Notes: generated by a model from the letters alone, not told the origin. 10,628 nt of DNA from Acidobacteriota bacterium (GCA_021817755.1 JAKAGC010000076.1:1-10628); one strand, 5' to 3'. Shown: positions 1-8,085, counted from the first letter of the stretch. Translations and numbers: made by a program.

Positions 1-3000
1 TCACAAATTAATTCCAGCGGGTAACTCTGGTATTCCAGCATTTTTACCGCATCCGCTTTAACACGGTCCAGAAATGCCGCAAAGGTTTCCTCTTTATCCA
101 CATGAACTCTTAAAACAAGTGTATTAATAAAAAAGCCGATGATATTTTTTAAGCTTTCATGCTGCCGTGCTGCACCAGGCATGGCGATTACGATATCCTC
201 CTGATCTCGCAAACGGGATAAGACAGCATCGATCCCGGCCAACATTACCATAAAAAGACTGGCATTGTTCTCCTGAGCAAGGATTCGTAATTTTTCCGTA
301 ACTTCAGGCCCAATAAAAGTACGATATCCTGAACTATGCCTTGTTCCATCCTCTTGATGAGGAAAATCGTAAGGGAGATTCAATAATGGAACCTGACCTT
401 CCAATTGAGGCCGCCAGAATTCGAGAGGACCTTTCATCCGTTCTTCATCCTCGATCAACCGGTTATGCCATGCTGCATAATCCTTATACCGAACCGGTAG
501 AACCTGAGGTTCAAAACCTGTACTATCTTTAAGAGACCTATAAAATTGGATAAATTCACTCTTCAACACATCCATTGACCACCCGTCGGAAATCAGGTGA
601 TGCATGTTGAAAACGATATCATATTCATTTTCATTGCATTTAATCAATTTAACCCGAAGCAGAGGCGGTTTTTCCAGATCAAAACGAATCCTGCTCTCTT
701 CTGTGAATAACTCTATCCGTTTTTTCTCTGCTTCATCCAAAGGAATCGAGGTTAAATCGATGGATAGAAGGGGAATTCGTATTTCAGGTGCAATTACTTG
801 AACCACGCGGCCATCGATCTCCATGAAGGAGGTACGCAATGCTTCATGACGGGATGCCAGTTTTTCTAAAACCGATACCACTAATGACTCTTCCACTGCT
901 TCAAAAAGTGTTTCTCTTTCCGGCATATTGAAGGCCTGCGTATCTTTATTCAATTTTTGCAAGACCCATAGCCGTTTCTGTGAATAAGACAACTCATAAT
1001 AAGGTTGCTCGGAAACCGGCGTTATTTCTATAAAGGGGGTGATCTCATTGGTTCGGATAATATCTGCCAATTCACTCACTGTGGGAAATTGGAAAATAAT
1101 CTGAAGTGAAATTTTAACTTGAAATTCTTTATGTAAAGCATTGGATAACCGGATTGCATTCAATGAGTGGCCACCCAATTCAAAGAAATTGGAGTGAATA
1201 CCGATTGGAACATCAGGAATACCCAATATATCTTTCCAGGTTTGAACCATTCTCTCTTCAATCCGGTCTCGCGGCGCAATGTATTCAGAATCCATCCCGA
1301 TATCCGGTGCCGGTAATGCTTTCTTATCTACTTTCCCACTGGGAGTAAGAGGCAATGTTTCGATTAATACAAAATAGGCAGGAATCATATAGGCAGGTAA
1401 ATTCTTTCCCAGGTGCTCCCGTAATGATTGAGCAACCGGTGTTTGACCCGGATTAGGAATTATATAGGCACAAATGTATTTTTCAGAGCGATTTTTCTCA
1501 TCATCCCTGAAAATCACGACGGCTTCCTTTACTTGTTCATGCTTCGATAATTGACTTTCTATTTCACCCAATTCGATGCGAAGCCCTCTGACTTTAACCT
1601 GGTGATCGATTCTTCCCAGGAACTCGATATTGTATATTTCCGGTTTTTCAGCGTCCGGTATCCAACGGGTGAGATCACCTGTTTTGTAAATCATGGACGC
1701 ATTTAAAAACAAATTACTATCAAAAGAGTTGGAAACTTTAGATGAACCATGCCATTCGTTGGCTATAAAATAATCCTGGTAAGTACTGGCTACAAACCGT
1801 TCTTTTGTTAAATCAGGGTTCTTATGATAACCATAAGAAACACCCGTACCGCCGATGCATAATTCCCCCATTATTCCAACAGGCAATAATTGCAGGTATT
1901 TATCCAGGATATACAATTGGACATTGTAAACCGGTCTTCCGATGGGAATCGTTCGCTTTTCAAGCAAATCCTTCATCGTAACTCGATATGATGACGCGAT
2001 ATCCGTGCATTCCGTTGGGCCATAAGTATTGACTACTTCGCATTTACAACCCTCTGAAAGTTGCCATGGGAGTAATTTATCCCCCAGGATCGGTTCTCCA
2101 CCCAGGAACACATGACGTAATGATTTCAGGTTTTTAAACCCGGTTTCCACATCTTGTTCCAATAAAGGATAAAACACCGATGGTGCACAATTAATAACCG
2201 TTACCCGCTCTTTGGCGATTTGATGACTCAATTCATTGTATTCGGGAAGTCCCGGAGCAGCCAGACACATCACGCCTCCCACAAATAAAGAGGCATACAA
2301 ATTCTTCTGGGATAAATCGAAACTTACCGGAGCAATTAATAACACACAATCATTGGAATCGAATTGAAACTCCTTTATATACCAGTGCATCAAATTGACA
2401 AAACCCCTGATATTAACCATTACTCCTTTCGGTTTTCCCGTTGAGCCCGAAGTATAGATGACATAAAAAAGATTGTGGGGTTTTGCAGCGGATTTTATCG
2501 AGACCGGCAAAGGAGAATATGATTCAGGAGTTACATAAATCACTTTTGCAGAAGTTTCTTTTGCCAGTGAACCGGAAACCCCTGTTCCAGGAGTAGTAAC
2601 AAGCAACGTGGAATCACTGTCGGTTAACATATACCGGACACGGTCTTCCGGGTATTGCGGATCAATTGGAATATATGCCGCCCCTGCTTTCAATATCCCA
2701 TAAATTCCGATAATCAACTCAATGGAACGGTCAATCATTAACCCCACCATCATATCCGGTCCTGCCCCGTTTTCCTTCAGTATATTTGCCAGATGCGCCG
2801 CCCGGTTATCCAGTTCCCGGAATGTAATTTGACCACCGGGTGATGTTAATGCGATACGATCCGGGGTTCGTTGAACCTGCTCCTCGAAAAAATCGGTAAT
2901 AATTTTCTCTTCCTGGTATTCCTCATACGATTGATTGAATCCCAGGATAATCGTTTTCCTCTCTTCTTCCGTCAGTACTCCCAATTCATACAAATTCCCT

Positions 3001-4469
3001 GTGGGTTTATCTATAATAGACGATAATGTCTGCTTAAAATAACTAATAAAACGGTCTATGGTTTGAGATTTAAATAAACGGGACCTGTATTCAAAACTCA
3101 TCAAATACTCATTATCTATTTCACTGACCGTTAACATCAAATCAAACTTGGCATTACATGAATGATGGATATACAATTCTTTATAAAAATCATCTCCCCG
3201 CTGATGTCCGGAGGTTGGGTTCGATTCTGCCATATTTTGAAAACTGAACATCACATCAAATACCGGATTCCGGCTGCTGTCCCGTTTCACATCGATCAAA
3301 TCAACCAGATCTTCAAATGGGTATTCCTGGTTTTCAAAGGCCTTAACCGTTGTCTCGTTTATCTCTTTCATAAATTCCGGGAAGGTTTTTTTCCCTTCGG
3401 GGAAGGTCCGAATGGCAATTGTGTTTACAAACATTCCGACGATTCCTTCCAGATGGGAATGACGTCTCGATGCGATCGGTGTGCCTGTTACCATATCCTC
3501 TTGACCTGTTAATTTAAAAAGAAAAATATTAAATAATGCCAGGAATACCATAAAAGGTGTAGAATCATACTGTCGTGCAAGATGTTTTATAAAACCTGCT
3601 TGCTGTTCATCGAAATGGAACATCACATTTTTCCCTTCAAAACTTTGAACCGGAGGCCTGGGAAAATCGACAGGTAAATCCAGAGTCGTCAGTTCCTTTT
3701 CGTACATCTCCATCCAGTATTTTTCTTGCTTTTTAATACGTTCATCCTGCTTTTCACGGTATAACCATTCGCAATAGTCTTTGTATTGAAGTTTAACAGG
3801 AGCAAGCTCTTCCCCTTTCAACAGCATCTGAAATTCCTTTTTCAATATTTCCTGGGAAGTTCCATCTGTAATAATATGATGCACATCCAGTAATAGATCA
3901 AAAGAACCATCTCCCCTTTCGATTAATCGAGCCCTTAGCAATGGAGCTTTTGACAAATCAAAAGGACGTACGAAGCCTTCCGTAAAATCCTCTTCCTGGC
4001 TCCCTTTTAATTTTAGAATTTCCGGATTGAATTCGATTTCCTCCGAAATAAACTGGACCGAAGTTTCTGCTACCATTCCGAAAGAAGTCCTGAAGCTCTC
4101 ATGCCGTTCAATCAATCGCATTAATACCCATTGCAAACGCTCAAGATTTACCTTATTATCAAAATGAAAAACAAGGGGAATATTGTAGGCCGATATTCCC
4201 GGTGCCATTTGCTGGATAAAATACAATCTTTTTTGAGCAGAGGAAAGCATATAGTATTCTTTTTCTTCTGCCGGATATATGGAAATAAAATCTGTGGTTT
4301 CATTTAGCTGTGATAATAATGCAATAATTTCAGCTTTGTGATTTCGTAAAATTTCCAGATACTCTGAAGTTAATGCCCCTTTCGGTGCATTTATTTTTAA
4401 CTGTCCATCAACCAGACGAATATCGATATTCATATCGTTTAAACGGTTTAAAAAATCGATGATATTCAT
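1..4469 (-). CDS. Nonribosomal peptide synthetase, TubC_N-C-A-PCP-C (3' end outside window)
   Basis: This is a multimodular NRPS; 1489 codons are visible, the frame is open throughout (checked codon by codon over most of its length), and it leaves the window inside a second condensation domain. Residues 1-52 resemble the TubC N-terminal docking domain (INAPKGALT, then KAEIIALL). Condensation domain 1 spans about 72-500, with C1 motif SSAQKRLYF and intact HHIITDG (His197-Gly203). The adenylation domain spans about 525-1050, with YTSGSTGKPKG at 672-682, NTYGPTE at 814-820, YKTGDL at 928-933 and the A10 lysine Lys1046 in PSGKVDK. The PCP is about 1065-1135 with Ser1102 in LGGHSL as the phosphopantetheine site. 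Condensation domain 2 starts near 1155 with HHLISDG at 1290-1296. The by-eye specificity residues read D718 L719 K722 N760 F788 G790 T815 D823 I824 K1046; I assign no substrate. The start has the SD-like stretch GGTGGTGA at 4473-4480. It lies downstream of and co-directional with a PKS loading-type gene that probably supplies its acyl donor. Confidence 0.96.
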   Translation of the reverse strand, partial: MNIIDFLNRLNDMNIDIRLVDGQLKINAPKGALTSEYLEILRNHKAEIIALLSQLNETTDFISIYPAEEKEYYMLSSAQKRLYFIQQMAPGISAYNIPLVFHFDNKVNLERLQWVLMRLIERHESFRTSFGMVAETSVQFISEEIEFNPEILKLKGSQEEDFTEGFVRPFDLSKAPLLRARLIERGDGSFDLLLDVHHIITDGTSQEILKKEFQMLLKGEELAPVKLQYKDYCEWLYREKQDERIKKQEKYWMEMYEKELTTLDLPVDFPRPPVQSFEGKNVMFHFDEQQAGFIKHLARQYDSTPFMVFLALFNIFLFKLTGQEDMVTGTPIASRRHSHLEGIVGMFVNTIAIRTFPEGKKTFPEFMKEINETTVKAFENQEYPFEDLVDLIDVKRDSSRNPVFDVMFSFQNMAESNPTSGHQRGDDFYKELYIHHSCNAKFDLMLTVSEIDNEYLMSFEYRSRLFKSQTIDRFISYFKQTLSSIIDKPTGNLYELGVLTEEERKTIILGFNQSYEEYQEEKIITDFFEEQVQRTPDRIALTSPGGQITFRELDNRAAHLANILKENGAGPDMMVGLMIDRSIELIIGIYGILKAGAAYIPIDPQYPEDRVRYMLTDSDSTLLVTTPGTGVSGSLAKETSAKVIYVTPESYSPLPVSIKSAAKPHNLFYVIYTSGSTGKPKGVMVNIRGFVNLMHWYIKEFQFDSNDCVLLIAPVSFDLSQKNLYASLFVGGVMCLAAPGLPEYNELSHQIAKERVTVINCAPSVFYPLLEQDVETGFKNLKSLRHVFLGGEPILGDKLLPWQLSEGCKCEVVNTYGPTECTDIASSYRVTMKDLLEKRTIPIGRPVYNVQLYILDKYLQLLPVGIMGELCIGGTGVSYGYHKNPDLTKERFVASTYQDYFIANEWHGSSKVSNSFDSNLFLNASMIYKTGDLTRWIPDAEKPEIYNIEFLGRIDHQVKVRGLRIELGEIESQLSKHEQVKEAVVIFRDDEKNRSEKYICAYIIPNPGQTPVAQSLREHLGKNLPAYMIPAYFVLIETLPLTPSGKVDKKALPAPDIGMDSEYIAPRDRIEERMVQTWKDILGIPDVPIGIHSNFFELGGHSLNAIRLSNALHKEFQVKISLQIIFQFPTVSELADIIRTNEITPFIEITPVSEQPYYELSYSQKRLWVLQKLNKDTQAFNMPERETLFEAVEESLVVSVLEKLASRHEALRTSFMEIDGRVVQVIAPEIRIPLLSIDLTSIPLDEAEKKRIELFTEESRIRFDLEKPPLLRVKLIKCNENEYDIVFNMHHLISDGWSMDVLKSEFIQFYRSLKDSTGFEPQVLPVRYKDYAAWHNRLIEDEERMKGPLEFWRPQLEGQVPLLNLPYDFPHQEDGTRHSSGYRTFIGPEVTEKLRILAQENNASLFMVMLAGIDAVLSRLRDQEDIVIAMPGAARQHESLKNIIGFFINTLVLRVHVDKEETFAAFLDRVKADAVKMLEYQSYPLELIC

Positions 4470-4472
4470 TCT

Positions 4473-4480
4473 TCACCACC
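4473..4480 (-). promoter_or_regulatory. Ribosome binding site of the NRPS gene
   Basis: On the minus strand GGTGGTGA precedes ATG 4469-4467. GGTGA matches the anti-SD complement but sits close to the start; the GGTGG part has 6-nt spacing. It supports the start whose product begins directly with the docking domain. Confidence 0.6.
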
Positions 4481-4577
4481 CAAATTTAAAAGTGTATAGT
4501 GTTATTGCGAAGAATAAGAGTTGAATTTTGGAAAGTTGAAAAAACGGATAGGCTACCGCCGAAACGTTTATTCTATG

Positions 4578-4606
4578 ATTATAGAATGTAAGCGATAGAG
4601 TACTAA
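4578..4606 (-). promoter_or_regulatory. Weak candidate promoter for the NRPS gene
   Basis: A perfect TATAAT lies at 4583-4578 (minus). With a 17-nt spacer the -35 position reads TTAGTA (4606-4601), only 3 of 6 to consensus. It would give a leader of about 100 nt to the NRPS start. The -10 box overlaps the TTCTAT/ATAGAA hairpin, so its match to consensus may be incidental. Offered only because the 452-bp gap makes a separate promoter plausible. Confidence 0.25.
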
Positions 4607-4622
4607 CACATAGACTATCAGG

Positions 4623-4749
4623 TTACCAAATAATCGAGCAGTTGTAAAGACTTAAATTAGTGCCGTAATTACAGGATGTCGCTAAGCAATATCGGCGTTA
4701 TAAGCCAGTATATGTAAAAATGTTACCCACATTTCGATTATTTTGGTAA
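4623..4749. repeat. Nested inverted repeat TTACCAAA(A)TAATCGA
   Basis: TTACCAAATAATCGA at 4623-4637 and the inverse of TTACCAAAATAATCGA at 4734-4749 differ by a single inserted A. The arms are 96 nt apart and lie inside the 300-bp block but not symmetrically placed in it. They could pair into one long stem in RNA or be a pair of oppositely oriented protein sites. Confidence 0.5.
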
Positions 4750-4807
4750 AAAATTATATCTTAAATCGGAAGAGAACCACTATACACTTCCTTTTAGACT
4801 ATTTCCA

Positions 4808-4860
4808 GGGTTGAAAAGCCGAATACAAATACAAGGCTTAGTTCCGGCTTATTTCAACCC
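4808..4860. repeat. Large hairpin in the PKS-NRPS gap
   Basis: The left arm 4808-4821 (GGGTTGAAAAGCCG) and right arm 4845-4860 pair as 9 bp (GGGTTGAAA) plus 5 bp (AGCCG), with a 2-nt bulge and a loop of about 23 nt. A GGCTT in the loop (4835-4839) could alternatively pair with AAGCC in the left arm, so two mutually exclusive folds exist. On the minus strand no T-run follows, so it is not a standard terminator of the PKS transcript; on the plus strand a short T-run follows some 9 nt later, but no plus-strand gene is present. It may be a dispersed palindromic repeat or an RNA-stabilising or processing element. Confidence 0.6.
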
Positions 4861-4883
4861 CGAAACAATTTTTCTATCCGTTT

Positions 4884-4911
4884 AATCAAAAATCCGGTGC
4901 CGATTAGCACC
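4884..4911 (-). terminator. Weak intrinsic-terminator-like hairpin after the PKS gene
   Basis: Ten bases after the PKS stop, the minus strand reads GGTGC-TAATCG-GCACC (4911-4896), then GGA and five T (down to about 4888). The stem is only 5 bp and the T-run short, so termination would be partial at best; read-through into the NRPS gene is possible. Confidence 0.4.
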
Positions 4912-4921
4912 CTATATTATA

Positions 4922-7900
4922 TCAATTAGGCATTCCTTCGACTTCAGAAAGGATATTCTCAAGGTCGGAGGATTCTTTATTTTCCTTTTTCTTCGCTTCA
5001 AGGATTTGTGCAATAACGGCAACCGTAGGCGTTTCAAAAATCACGCGCAATTCCAATCTAACCTGGAATCTTTCCTGGAGCCTGGATAAGAACAACGTAG
5101 CCAATAATGAATGTCCACCCAAATCGAAGAAATTATCTTCAACTCCAATAGGTTGAATACCCAGGATATCTTCCCAGATTTCCACCACGCCTTTCTCATA
5201 ATCCGTAACCGGCGCTTTGTATTCCACTGGTAATTGCGGTCTCGGTTGGAAATTACGAGCTGCTTTTTCTTCCGTATTTGCAGCCGCTTTCTCTTCTGCT
5301 TCTAATTTTTCAAGTTTAGCAGAATCGACAGTCGGAAGTTCTTTTTCGGTTCCCGAATCTTTCGCACCTTCCAGCCAATACCGTTTTCGCTCGAACGGAT
5401 AAGTTGGTAAAGGCATACGGAAGCGTCTTTCATCGGCATAAAATCCCTTCCAATCTATGGCAGTTCCTCTTAACCACAATTGCCCCAGGGTACGAAGCAT
5501 GAAAACCATATCCGATTCCGTTTGTTTAATGTGACGTACTGAAGCGAAAATCGTTTCATTACCAACAGTTTCCTGTCCTTTATTCTGGCCTGCAAGCACA
5601 CACAATCCATTACCCGGCCCTACTTCAAGGAAAATTCGTGCTGGGTCTTTCAGTAACTCGCTCATACCATCGGCAAAACGAACCGCTTGTCGAAGCTGAT
5701 TTGACCAGTAAGCAGGGGATTTTAATTCCTCTTCCTTAATCCATTTTCCTGTTACGCCTGAAATAAACGGAATCGTAGGAGTGGAAAAAGTAACTCCATG
5801 CATTACTTCTGAAAATTTAGAGAGGATACGGTCCATCATCGCAGAATGGAAAGCATGGGATGTTTTTAACTTCCGGCAGAAAATATTCTTTTCAGTCAAT
5901 TCCTTTTCTACCCTATCGATTGCTTCTTTTGTTCCGGAGATCACGCAACTTTTTGGACTGTTGACAGCAGCAAGAGAGATTTCGTCTCCAAGATAGGATT
6001 GAAGTTCATCTTCTGTTGCACCCACTGAAAGCATGGAGCCCTCTTCAACGGATTGCATAAACTTACCCCGGTAAGATACGATACGCAGCGAATCTTCCAG
6101 GCTTACTGCACCAGATAAGCAAAGAGCGGCAAATTCACCGATACTATGCCCGATCATTCCTACAGGTTTTACCCCCCATTCCATCCACATACGGCCTAAG
6201 GAGTATTCGATCATGAACAAAACAGGCTGAGTAAATTGAGTTTGCATCAATATTTCGCTGTTTTTTTCTATATCTTCTTCTTTCTTTGGATAAATCAATT
6301 CGATAACATCCAGGTCAAGCAATGGTTTTAAATGTCCCGCACATAAATCCATATTCTCGCGGAAAATGCGTTCATTTTCATAGAGTTCACGTGCCATATT
6401 AACATACTGAGCACCTTGCCCGCTAAACATAAAAACTACCGGTCGTTCAGCCGAAGCCTGGGTATCATAAAATCCGTCGAAAACACGCCCGGGAGACAAT
6501 TGCTCCAGGGATTCAACCGCTTCTTCCATATTCCGGCACATAACAAAACGTCTGTGATCGAAATCGCGGCGTCCCACCTGAAGAGTATGCGCCATATCCG
6601 CCAGGTTTAAATCCTGGTCTTTTTTACGGCGAATAAATTCTGCCAGTTCTTTCGTACGGGTTTTTAACGCAGTAGAAGTCTTACCGGAAAGCATCAGTAA
6701 TTGCCATTCCCGTGAAGTACTTGCTTCTTCCATCTGAGGCGGTTCTTCCAGAATCACGTGGGCATTTGTTCCTCCCATACCCAGAGAGGTTACACCGGCA
6801 CGTCGAGGTCCTGCTAATGTCCAATCCCGAAGTTTGGTGTTAACAAAAAACGGGCTATTTTCAAAATCAATTTTAGGATTAGGAGTTTCAAAGTGTAGAG
6901 ATTCAGGTATTTTCCCATATTTAACAGCCATGGTTGCTTTAATTAGACCTGCAACGCCGGCAGCATTGTCCAGGTGACCGATATTCGATTTTGCAGAACC
7001 GATGGCGCAGTATTGTTTTTTATCCGTATGAGCGCGAAATGCCTGCGTAAGAGCCGTCACTTCGATGGGGTCGCCCATATTGGTACCTGTACCATGAGTT
7101 TCGATATAACCGATCGTTTCCGGGTGAAAACCTGAAACAGCAAGAGCCTGGGATACTACTTCCGATTGAGCATCGACGCTAGGTGCACTATAACTCACCT
7201 TTTTCGATCCGTCGTTATTAACAGCAAAACCTTTAATAACTGCCCAGATTTTATCTCCATCATTTACTGCATCTTCAAGCCGTTTTAATACCACAATGCC
7301 CATACCGCTTCCCGGTACAAAGCCCTTTGATTTGGCATCAAATGCACGGCAATGTCCGTCATCCGACCATATGCCCCCTTCCTGGTAAAGGTAGCCTGAT
7401 TTGATCGGAGGGCCTGCCGTAATACCACCTGCCAAAGCGATATCGCATTGGTAAGTTAAAACGCTCTGGCATGCGATGCAAACGGCGACCAATGAGGTCG
7501 ATGAGGAAGTTTGAACCGTAATACCGGGGCCCGTCAGGTTTAACCGGTAAGAAATCGTTGTGGTCAGGCTGTCTTTATCGTTACCGATAGCAGCTTGTAA
7601 CGAACCTGCCGAAATTTCTTTTTTAATATAAGGATAAACATTTAAAAGCAGGTAATAATCCATACTTTTTCCGCCAAATATGCCTATTGTCCCATCATAT
7701 TTGAAAGAATCGTATCCTGCATGTTCCATTGCTTCCCATGCGCATTCCAAAAGCATACGGTGCTGGGGATCCGTTACTTCTGCTTCGCGTGGGTTGATGC
7801 CGAAAAATGCGGCATCAAACATATCCACATTATCGACTTCTCCTTTGGCTTTGATATAATACGGATTCTTGACAGTTTCCGGTTTAATTCCCATATCGAT

Positions 7901-8053
7901 AAGTTCCTGGTCATTATAAAATGAAATACAATCACGTCCATTTACGAGATTATCCCAGAATTCATCGACATCTTTTGCTTTGGGGAACCGGCCTGCCATA
8001 CCGATTATAGCAATTCCTTCCAGTGAATCAGTAGTTGGTTGAGTTTCATTCAT
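4922..8053 (-). CDS. Type I polyketide synthase, KS-AT-ACP, probable loading module with Cys-to-Ser KS
   Basis: Single-module cytoplasmic PKS of 1043 residues numbered from ATG 8053-8051. The KS covers about 10-440, with His320 (ETHGTGT) and His360 (KSNIGHL) present. At the active site the usual TACSTSLVAV reads TSSSTSLVAV, putting Ser184 in the nucleophile position. The AT covers about 540-835, with Ser637 in GHSIGE and HAFH at 733-736, the malonyl-CoA signature. The post-AT motif YPFERKRYW is at 885-893, then a charged Ala/Glu/Lys-rich linker, then a carrier domain at about 945-1020 with Ser982 in LGGHSL. There are no KR, DH or ER domains. The KS begins within ten residues of the N-terminus, so there is no docking segment for an upstream protein, while the C-terminus ends in an acidic tail (DLENILSEVEG). 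Known decarboxylating loading KS domains carry Gln or, in some polyene synthases, Ser instead of Cys. I infer malonyl loading and decarboxylation to acetyl-ACP for the downstream NRPS. An in-frame ATG at 8068 is possible, but GGAGGG lies 7 nt before the chosen start. Confidence 0.96.
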   Translation of the reverse strand: MNETQPTTDSLEGIAIIGMAGRFPKAKDVDEFWDNLVNGRDCISFYNDQELIDMGIKPETVKNPYYIKAKGEVDNVDMFDAAFFGINPREAEVTDPQHRMLLECAWEAMEHAGYDSFKYDGTIGIFGGKSMDYYLLLNVYPYIKKEISAGSLQAAIGNDKDSLTTTISYRLNLTGPGITVQTSSSTSLVAVCIACQSVLTYQCDIALAGGITAGPPIKSGYLYQEGGIWSDDGHCRAFDAKSKGFVPGSGMGIVVLKRLEDAVNDGDKIWAVIKGFAVNNDGSKKVSYSAPSVDAQSEVVSQALAVSGFHPETIGYIETHGTGTNMGDPIEVTALTQAFRAHTDKKQYCAIGSAKSNIGHLDNAAGVAGLIKATMAVKYGKIPESLHFETPNPKIDFENSPFFVNTKLRDWTLAGPRRAGVTSLGMGGTNAHVILEEPPQMEEASTSREWQLLMLSGKTSTALKTRTKELAEFIRRKKDQDLNLADMAHTLQVGRRDFDHRRFVMCRNMEEAVESLEQLSPGRVFDGFYDTQASAERPVVFMFSGQGAQYVNMARELYENERIFRENMDLCAGHLKPLLDLDVIELIYPKKEEDIEKNSEILMQTQFTQPVLFMIEYSLGRMWMEWGVKPVGMIGHSIGEFAALCLSGAVSLEDSLRIVSYRGKFMQSVEEGSMLSVGATEDELQSYLGDEISLAAVNSPKSCVISGTKEAIDRVEKELTEKNIFCRKLKTSHAFHSAMMDRILSKFSEVMHGVTFSTPTIPFISGVTGKWIKEEELKSPAYWSNQLRQAVRFADGMSELLKDPARIFLEVGPGNGLCVLAGQNKGQETVGNETIFASVRHIKQTESDMVFMLRTLGQLWLRGTAIDWKGFYADERRFRMPLPTYPFERKRYWLEGAKDSGTEKELPTVDSAKLEKLEAEEKAAANTEEKAARNFQPRPQLPVEYKAPVTDYEKGVVEIWEDILGIQPIGVEDNFFDLGGHSLLATLFLSRLQERFQVRLELRVIFETPTVAVIAQILEAKKKENKESSDLENILSEVEGMPN

Positions 8054-8060
8054 TGATATG

Positions 8061-8066
8061 CCCTCC
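8061..8066 (-). promoter_or_regulatory. Ribosome binding site that decides the PKS start
   Basis: GGAGGG on the minus strand is 7 nt upstream of ATG 8053-8051. The alternative in-frame ATG at 8068-8066 overlaps this site and has no SD-like sequence of its own, so the downstream ATG is preferred. Confidence 0.75.
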
Positions 8067-8085
8067 ATGTTGGGTTAGGGCTCTA

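Larger units (their letters stand above)
4490..4789. repeat. 300-bp block bounded by 12-bp perfect inverted repeats (candidate MITE-like element)
   Basis: AAGTGTATAGTG at 4490-4501 is repeated exactly in inverted orientation as CACTATACACTT at 4778-4789, so the block is 300 bp including both ends. It contains no ORF of note. It also holds a 6-bp hairpin (TTCTAT/ATAGAA, 4571-4586) and a second inverted repeat pair. No clear target-site duplication is visible at the outer flanks, and the sequence just inside the two ends is not clearly similar. A small non-autonomous mobile element is one reading; a structured leader or chance are others. It lies wholly in the PKS-NRPS gap. Confidence 0.4.

Noticed and set aside
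3162..3512. Plus-strand ORF of 116 codons and the other short plus-strand ORFs inside the large genes
   Set aside because: They are antisense shadows of the NRPS, PKS and antiporter coding sequence, with no motifs or ribosome sites of their own.
1..4469. Frameshift or premature stop in the NRPS, suspected because no closed ORF spans it
   Set aside because: Reading the minus strand codon by codon shows one open frame from ATG 4469 to the left edge with all motifs in register; it lacks only a stop within the window.
4588..4594. GTAAGCG, resembling the end of IS66-family elements
   Set aside because: A single 7-bp match without an inverted partner, target duplication or transposase is expected by chance.
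8054..8068. Upstream in-frame ATG of the PKS gene as the start
   Set aside because: It would have almost no leader after the predicted promoter and lacks an SD; GGAGGG between the two ATGs serves the downstream one.
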